DNA of 64,000 nucleotides. Source: G965207125 sp965207125 (GTDB lineage Bacteria; Pseudomonadota; Alphaproteobacteria; Puniceispirillales; UBA1172). The notes below the pieces were generated by a model. The model ran no database searches and was not told the origin of the DNA. It was given only the letters and a program-made list of their open reading frames with translations. Numbering within the stretch: position 1 is the stretch's first letter; each line of letters starts with the position of its first letter. The DNA lies in assembly GCA_965207125.1 (NCBI GenBank), contig OZ242263.1, positions 62,001 to 126,000 on the forward strand. Reading direction: 5' to 3'. The translations under genes and the position numbers were made by a program. Below, in pieces: positions 59,277 through 64,000 of the stretch.

Positions 59277-61001
59277 ATGACTAATCAACAATGGGATAAA
59301 TCCAACCTACCAAGCCGCCACGTCAGCATAGGGCCTGAACGTGCGCCGCACCGGTCTTATTATTACGCTATGGGTATGACTGAGGAGGAGATCAATCAAC
59401 CTCTGGTCGGCGTGGTGTCCACTTGGAATGAAGCCGCACCATGCAATATCACCCTTAGTCGGCAAGCGCGTGCTGCTAAAAAAGGCGTGGCTCAAGCCAA
59501 AGGCTCGCCGCGTGAATTCACAACCATTACCGTCACAGACGGGATTGCCATGGGGCATCAGGGCATGAAATCATCATTGGTTAGCCGTGAAGTCATCGCT
59601 GATTCAATAGAACTCACCGTCAGAGGGCATTGCTATGACGCTCTGGTCGGAATCGCTGGATGTGATAAATCTTTACCCGGGGTCATGATGGCGATGGCGC
59701 GGCTTAATATCCCGTCTGTCTTTATGTATGGCGGCTCTATCTTGCCCGGACGCTATAAAGATCGGGACGTTACGGTCCAGGATGTTTTTGAGGCGGTTGG
59801 CGCGTATGCCACCGGTAAAATGTCTGATGAGGAACTCCACGAACTAGAATGCGTTGCTTGCCCTAGTGCCGGGTCATGCGGCGGGCAATTTACCGCGAAC
59901 ACCATGGCTTGCGTTTCTGAAGCAATTGGGATCGCTCTGCCGGGCTCGGCTGGCGCTCCTGCACCCTATGAAAGCCGCGATGAATACGCCTATCATTCAG
60001 GCCGGGTGGTGATGGAGTTGATCCAGTCAGGAATTAAACCGCGTGATATTCTCACCCGCAAGGCTTTTGAGAACGCTGCGACTGTTGTTGCGGCTTCAGG
60101 CGGCTCGACCAATGCGGGATTGCATCTACCGGCTCTTGCGGCTGAGTGTGGGATTAGTTTTGATCTACACGATGTCGCTGAAGTCTTCAAACGCACCCCG
60201 TATATCGCTGATCTTAAGCCTGGCGGGCGTTATGTTGCCAAAGACATGTTCGATATAGGCGGGATTTCTGTTTTGCTTAAAACGTTACTCGATGGTGGAT
60301 TTATTCATGGCGATTGCATCACTGTAACCGGCAAGACCATGGCGGAAAACCTGAAAGACGTTGTTTTCCCGTCCGACCAAGATGTCGTTCGCCCTGTCAG
60401 CAAGCCGATCACGCCAACCGGAGGCGTTGTTGGGTTAAAGGGCAACCTTGCTCCTGAAGGCGCCATTGTTAAGGTTGCTGGCATGGAAAAATTGAAATTT
60501 ACTGGCACTGCGCTTTGCTTTGATTCAGAGGAAGAGGCTTTTGCTGCTGTTGAAAAACGCCAGTATAAAGAAGGGGATGTGTTGGTGCTTCGCTATGAGG
60601 GGCCGAAAGGAGGCCCTGGCATGCGTGAGATGCTATCGACAACCGCTGCGATTTATGGGCAAGGCATGGGCGATCAAGTCGCACTGATCACCGATGGACG
60701 TTTTTCCGGGGCCACCAGAGGATTCTGCGTGGGGCACGTAGGGCCTGAAGCCGCGATCGGAGGTCCGATTGCTTTGCTGAAAGACGGCGATATAATCACG
60801 ATAGACGCCGAGGCGGGCACGATTTCGGTGGACCTGGGTGATGCGGAGCTGGAGAAACGCCGCAAAGCGTGGACACCGCGTAAAACCGATTACCAGTCGG
60901 GCACGTTATGGAAATACGCCCAGACTGTGGGTTCGGCTGAAAAAGGCGCGGTGACACATCCTGGCGCTAAAGCCGAAACGCATATCTACGCTGATATTTA
61001 A
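59277..61001 (+). CDS. ilvD: Dihydroxy-acid dehydratase
   Basis: A 574-residue iron-sulfur enzyme of branched-chain amino-acid synthesis, converting 2,3-dihydroxy-isovalerate (and -3-methylvalerate) to the 2-oxo acids. The cluster cysteines are in AGCDKSLPGVM and CPSAGSCGGQFTANTM. The SGG-like GGSTNAGLHLPA and C-terminal DGRFSGATRGFCVGHV are family signatures. The length matches the shorter, 4Fe-4S/2Fe-2S IlvD enzymes. A GAGG ribosome site lies before the ATG. It ends 38 bases before the convergent MFS gene. Confidence 0.95.
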   Translation: MTNQQWDKSNLPSRHVSIGPERAPHRSYYYAMGMTEEEINQPLVGVVSTWNEAAPCNITLSRQARAAKKGVAQAKGSPREFTTITVTDGIAMGHQGMKSSLVSREVIADSIELTVRGHCYDALVGIAGCDKSLPGVMMAMARLNIPSVFMYGGSILPGRYKDRDVTVQDVFEAVGAYATGKMSDEELHELECVACPSAGSCGGQFTANTMACVSEAIGIALPGSAGAPAPYESRDEYAYHSGRVVMELIQSGIKPRDILTRKAFENAATVVAASGGSTNAGLHLPALAAECGISFDLHDVAEVFKRTPYIADLKPGGRYVAKDMFDIGGISVLLKTLLDGGFIHGDCITVTGKTMAENLKDVVFPSDQDVVRPVSKPITPTGGVVGLKGNLAPEGAIVKVAGMEKLKFTGTALCFDSEEEAFAAVEKRQYKEGDVLVLRYEGPKGGPGMREMLSTTAAIYGQGMGDQVALITDGRFSGATRGFCVGHVGPEAAIGGPIALLKDGDIITIDAEAGTISVDLGDAELEKRRKAWTPRKTDYQSGTLWKYAQTVGSAEKGAVTHPGAKAETHIYADI

Positions 61002-61024
61002 TCGCTAGCTGGAGTCTTAGGGTA

Positions 61025-61056
61025 GGGCAAAGAGTTCTTTCAGGAACTTCTTGCCC
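61025..61056. terminator. Inverted repeat between ilvD and the MFS gene, possible bidirectional terminator
   Basis: GGGCAAAGAGTTC pairs with GGAACTTCTTGCCC over about 12 of 13 positions with a short loop. It lies between convergent genes and overlaps the last codons of the MFS gene. No long T-run follows on either strand. Confidence 0.4.
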
Positions 61057-62221
61057 TGAGATAGAGACCGATTGTGAGAGCACAGGCACTCACTCCCAAC
61101 ATGGTTAGAAGCATGGTATTGACGGAGGCTGTAGCGATGAGGTGTCCAGCGATGACAGGGAAGCCAAAAATACCAACGAAGTAGAACAACGTGAAAATTT
61201 GTGACGATGTTGAAACTGGAACCCCCTTCGCTTCCGCAATATTTACCGCGACTGCATTCAAGGTGGAGTAACTCAACCCATAACCTACTGCGAAAACGAC
61301 GGAAGCTAGCATGTACAATGGGACGCTTCCCTCGTTCACCAGTAACAGACCCAAAGACACTATGACGGTCAGGATTAGACCAACAGACAGCGTATGGGCT
61401 GGGAATTTTGCGATTTGTGAGGCGACTCCAAAACGTAAAACAACCGTAACGACGGTGAACAAAAGAAAGAAGGTCTCAGGCGTTAGACCTCGCTGTTCGG
61501 CATAAAGTGATTGGAATGTTGCGAGCCCAGAAAAGCTACAGGCCAGCAAGCTGATCATCACCGCAGGAAACACAGTTTGGTTGCTAATGATCTTGGCGGC
61601 CCCATTGAACGTCAAGCTGTGAGAGGTGGTATTACTGTTAGGGCTATTCTGGGGAAGACGTAAAAAAAGCACAGCGGTGATCAAGGAAAAGATGCCAAGG
61701 CCTGCATATATTTCGCTATAGTTGACTCCTGTACTTGTTAGCAGGCTACCAATAGGAGCGGATAAACCCAATCCTAGCATCTGGGCACCAGATAGAAAGG
61801 TTAGGTATTTTACCCGGACGGTGCTGGTGACTCCATCGATAATGATTAGTGGTGCAAGAATATAGAAAACCGCCCAGCCCCCTCCAAGGAAGACACCCCC
61901 GGCAAAGATAGCGTTGGGCACAATCGGGACCACGCTGAAACCCAGCATTGCAAGTGCCATCAATATCGCAGAGATCGATATGCTTTTCATAAGCCCTATG
62001 CATGCTGCCAAGCGCCCAGCAAAAAGGGCTGAAACAAGCGTCACCAGAACACCAGCGGAAATAGCCGCTCCCGCAAGCGTTGGATCCAAATCTTGTAGTT
62101 TGAAATAATCGGCCAACATGAAGGTCGAGCCATAACAAGCCGCCAATAACACACCGCCAATGATAAGTGGAAAAAAGAGGTTCTTGGGCAGAACGTCGGA
62201 GGGCATGATAGCATCGCTCAT
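61040..62221 (-). CDS. Major facilitator superfamily transporter
   Basis: A 393-residue inner-membrane protein with about 12 hydrophobic helices arranged as two six-helix halves. The inter-helix-2/3 loop FAGRLAACIGLMKSI resembles the MFS G-x-x-x-D-R-x-G-R motif in degenerate form. The halves are joined by a hydrophilic loop near residues 190-210 (PQNSPNSNTTSH). Nothing in the sequence identifies the substrate. It is convergent with ilvD. An AGGAA ribosome site precedes ATG 62221. Confidence 0.8.
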   Translation of the reverse strand: MSDAIMPSDVLPKNLFFPLIIGGVLLAACYGSTFMLADYFKLQDLDPTLAGAAISAGVLVTLVSALFAGRLAACIGLMKSISISAILMALAMLGFSVVPIVPNAIFAGGVFLGGGWAVFYILAPLIIIDGVTSTVRVKYLTFLSGAQMLGLGLSAPIGSLLTSTGVNYSEIYAGLGIFSLITAVLFLRLPQNSPNSNTTSHSLTFNGAAKIISNQTVFPAVMISLLACSFSGLATFQSLYAEQRGLTPETFFLLFTVVTVVLRFGVASQIAKFPAHTLSVGLILTVIVSLGLLLVNEGSVPLYMLASVVFAVGYGLSYSTLNAVAVNIAEAKGVPVSTSSQIFTLFYFVGIFGFPVIAGHLIATASVNTMLLTMLGVSACALTIGLYLRARSS

Positions 62222-62317
62222 ACTGGCTATTCCTGATTGGATGGGAGCAATTGCTCTATTTCTGCACCCTGCGGCCCGCCACCTGTTAGCGCAGGGGACG
62301 GGGTCTCTGTTTGTGTA

Positions 62318-63121
62318 TCAAGGTATATCAAGTCGGCACCATACAGGGGTATGATCGCTCGCCCGTTCCCCGCCACGCGGGTTTTTGTCTATACCGACTT
62401 CGCGGGTTATATCCACGGCTTCGGGGTTGAGCATAAGATGATCGATGCGGACGCCGTGGTCTTTCTGCCACGCCCCGGCCTGATAATCCCAGAAACTATA
62501 AGCCATCGCTGATGGGTGAAAGGCTCTGAACGAATCGGTATAACCAAGATAGTTAAAGCTGTGCCATAATTTCAGACTGTCGGGGTGATGGAGTGCATCA
62601 CCGCGCCAAGAGTCTATATCCCAGCAATCCCGATCACCGGGAATAATATTAAAATCACCCCCGATCACCACTGGTTTTATCTGCTTATTTAATTCATTTG
62701 CATGATGAATAAGGCGTTTCATCCATCTGAGTTTATAGGAAAATTTTTCCGAAATACCATCTTGATCACTGACCGGATTGCCGTTAGGTAGATAAAGACA
62801 TGAGATGATCATTTTGCCGTCGTATTCTGCTTCAAGATAGCGCGCCTGATCATCGGGGATCTCGAAGTTATCTGGGGGGAGTTCATCACGCCTTAAGCTT
62901 AGCGGCTTGCGGCTTACGATCGAGACGCCGTTATAGGTCTTTTGCCCTTTAACCAGCGCGTGATACCCTGCTTCACGAAAAGCTTCTGTTGGAAAGTTCT
63001 CGTTGGTCATCTTGAGTTCCTGCATCAGCAGGATATCGCAGTTAAACTCTTTCAGCCATGAGAGGACCGCATCGAGGCGCACTTTGATCGAGTTAACGTT
63101 CCAACTCGCTATGGTGATCAT
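62318..63121 (-). CDS. xthA: Exodeoxyribonuclease III
   Basis: A 267-residue AP endonuclease/3'-5' exonuclease of the exonuclease III family, acting in base-excision repair. It starts MITIASWNVNSIKVRLDAVL. The metal-binding Glu is in LLMQELK, Asp and Asn in IGGDFNI, and the catalytic His is in SDHTPV at the C-terminus. ATG at 63121 matches the family N-terminus; the longer in-frame extension runs through the erpA gene and is not used. It begins one base after the erpA stop, forming a two-gene operon. Confidence 0.93.
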   Translation of the reverse strand: MITIASWNVNSIKVRLDAVLSWLKEFNCDILLMQELKMTNENFPTEAFREAGYHALVKGQKTYNGVSIVSRKPLSLRRDELPPDNFEIPDDQARYLEAEYDGKMIISCLYLPNGNPVSDQDGISEKFSYKLRWMKRLIHHANELNKQIKPVVIGGDFNIIPGDRDCWDIDSWRGDALHHPDSLKLWHSFNYLGYTDSFRAFHPSAMAYSFWDYQAGAWQKDHGVRIDHLMLNPEAVDITREVGIDKNPRGGERASDHTPVWCRLDIP

Positions 63122-63122
63122 C

Positions 63123-63482
63123 TCAGAGGGCAAATGACGTCCCACACCCACAAGATGCGGTTGCGTTAGGGTTGGTGATCTGGAAATACTGCCCAGCCAA
63201 CTCATCGACGAAATCAATTGTGCTGCCCGCCACGAACTCAAGCGACATAGTATCGATGACGATTTTGACCGTCTCGCCTGCATTTGTCTTGCGGGTGAGT
63301 TCAATATCATCAGCGGTGGTCGCGTTATCTATGCTGAAATTATACTGAAAACCTGAACAGCCACCGCCGGTCACTGCGACGCGGAAAAACGTACCGCCCT
63401 CGTGTTTTAAAACGACGGCCACGCGCTCGGTTGCCTTTTCAGTGATCGAAAAATCTTCGTGTGTTGCTAGATGTTGATTCAT
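63123..63482 (-). CDS. erpA: Iron-sulfur cluster insertion protein, ErpA/IscA type
   Basis: A 119-residue A-type carrier. The three cluster-binding cysteines are in GGGCSGFQYNF and in the C-terminal SCGCGTSF. It delivers Fe-S clusters to apoproteins such as IlvD-type enzymes. The length and the C-terminal CGCGTSFA ending fit ErpA, though other A-type carriers look alike. An AAAGGAA ribosome site precedes the ATG. xthA follows on the same strand. Confidence 0.9.
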   Translation of the reverse strand: MNQHLATHEDFSITEKATERVAVVLKHEGGTFFRVAVTGGGCSGFQYNFSIDNATTADDIELTRKTNAGETVKIVIDTMSLEFVAGSTIDFVDELAGQYFQITNPNATASCGCGTSFAL

Positions 63483-63649
63483 TTCCTTTATCCATTGTTG
63501 CTGTCTCCCTTCAATGGAGACTACAATAGAGACTACAATTATTTTAAAAGATTGTCATCATGCTTCGAGGGTAAAGGGTTTTTCAGTTGCTTGAGGCTTG
63601 CCGCAGTTGTAAGTTGACCAAGCGATAGCCATACGCGAAATGAGGAATA

Positions 63650-64000
63650 ATGACATCCATTGCCCCTTATGCCTCCCACGCTGACCAGAGCCGCGGGCGG
63701 CAACATTCCTTCCCGCCTGATCCGGCTGAAATACGTAATGAATTTCAACGCGACCGCGATAGAATTATTCACTCATCGGCGTTCCGGAAACTCAAATATA
63801 AAACACAGGTTTTTGTTTATCATGAGGGCGATTATTACCGCACACGCCTGACGCATTCGCTTGAGGTTGCGCAAGTCGCTAGGGTTATCTGCCGTCATCT
63901 TAACCTCAATGAGGACCTCGGAGAAGCGGTTGCGCTGGCCCATGACCTAGGGCATACCGCTTTTGGGCATGCCGGAGAAACTGAATTAAATAATTGTATG
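63650..64000 (+). CDS. dgt: Deoxyguanosinetriphosphate triphosphohydrolase-like protein, 5' part
   Basis: The frame starts at ATG 63650 (GAGG ribosome site five bases upstream) and runs open to the window edge, 117 codons. The translation begins MTSIAPYASHADQSRGRQ and continues with EFQRDRDRIIHSSAFRKLKY and KTQVFVYHEGDYYRTRLTHS. Next come LEVAQVARVIC and ALAHDLGHTAFGHAGE. These are the dGTPase/HD-domain signatures: an early RDRIIHSSAFRRL-type motif and the metal-binding HD in HDLGHTPFGH form. It probably hydrolyses dGTP or other dNTPs to the nucleoside and triphosphate. It is divergent from erpA; the gap holds a 12-base direct repeat (GAGACTACAAT) near 63517-63540. Confidence 0.92.
   Translation, partial: MTSIAPYASHADQSRGRQHSFPPDPAEIRNEFQRDRDRIIHSSAFRKLKYKTQVFVYHEGDYYRTRLTHSLEVAQVARVICRHLNLNEDLGEAVALAHDLGHTAFGHAGETELNNCM

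Noticed and set aside
63122..63310. N-terminal extension of exonuclease III
   Set aside because: It is erpA read in another frame. The family N-terminus begins at ATG 63121.

Overview
The window looks like chromosomal DNA of a free-living alphaproteobacterium of middling base composition. The evidence is a GcrA-type cell-cycle regulator, an NDUFS4-type complex I accessory protein, a class-Ibeta glutamine synthetase behind a PII gene, and the tig-clpP-clpX-lon-hup chaperone/protease block. The Mrp antiporter, the corrinoid-type MttB family protein, the Ugp-like transporter and the SelD/SelU pair would fit a marine lineage such as SAR116, but that placement is inference. Seven tRNA genes are present (His, Val, Asp, Pro, Arg, Asn, Cys), all with encoded CCA. 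No rRNA, CRISPR array or prophage was seen.

Layout. 1-2055: end of a 5-oxoprolinase-type pxpB, pxpC and a non-canonical AroE-like dehydrogenase. 2098-8541: gcrA, pepN, then a DEAD-box helicase and parE on the other strand. 8662-10557: glnB-glnA with a sigma-54-type promoter and a terminator. 10699-18614: aminotransferase, tRNA-His, trigger factor with an unusual tail, clpP, clpX, lon and HU. 18681-19266: tRNA-Val, tRNA-Asp and two tiny convergent membrane-protein genes. 19390-27277: a ten-gene overlapping Mrp-type cation/proton antiporter operon ending in a DUF192 gene. 27293-29447: tRNA-Pro, NDUFS4-like gene, tRNA-Arg and a PD-(D/E)XK-like protein of unknown role. 29552-35852: an MmgE/PrpD protein and a ugpBAECQ-like operon. 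35865-38938: cysK-sulfurtransferase-metC sulfur operon on the minus strand. 39037-40844: sixA and an unknown exported protein.

40849-47000 is an accessory region: a truncated IS1595-family transposase, a DNA methyltransferase coupled to a frameshifted HNH endonuclease, a small membrane protein, and an AbiE-type toxin-antitoxin operon. Behind the AbiE operon lies a tandem array of extra antitoxin copies, each followed by a short stub of the toxin start.

47023-50352: a selenium operon (selU and an oxidoreductase-SelD fusion). 50365-53149: an EamA transporter, an MttB-family protein and tRNA-Cys. 53280-57916: pcm, tolC and valS, overlapping one another. 57918-59171: a DNA methyltransferase with a C-terminal GIY-YIG domain and no partner. 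59277-64000: ilvD, an MFS transporter, xthA, erpA and the start of a dGTPase gene.

The strongest candidates for something undescribed are the tandem AbiE antitoxin/toxin-stub array, the solo methyltransferase-GIY-YIG fusion, the PD-(D/E)XK-like protein beside tRNA-Arg, and the trigger factor with a His-rich insert and Lys/Ala/Pro repeat tail.
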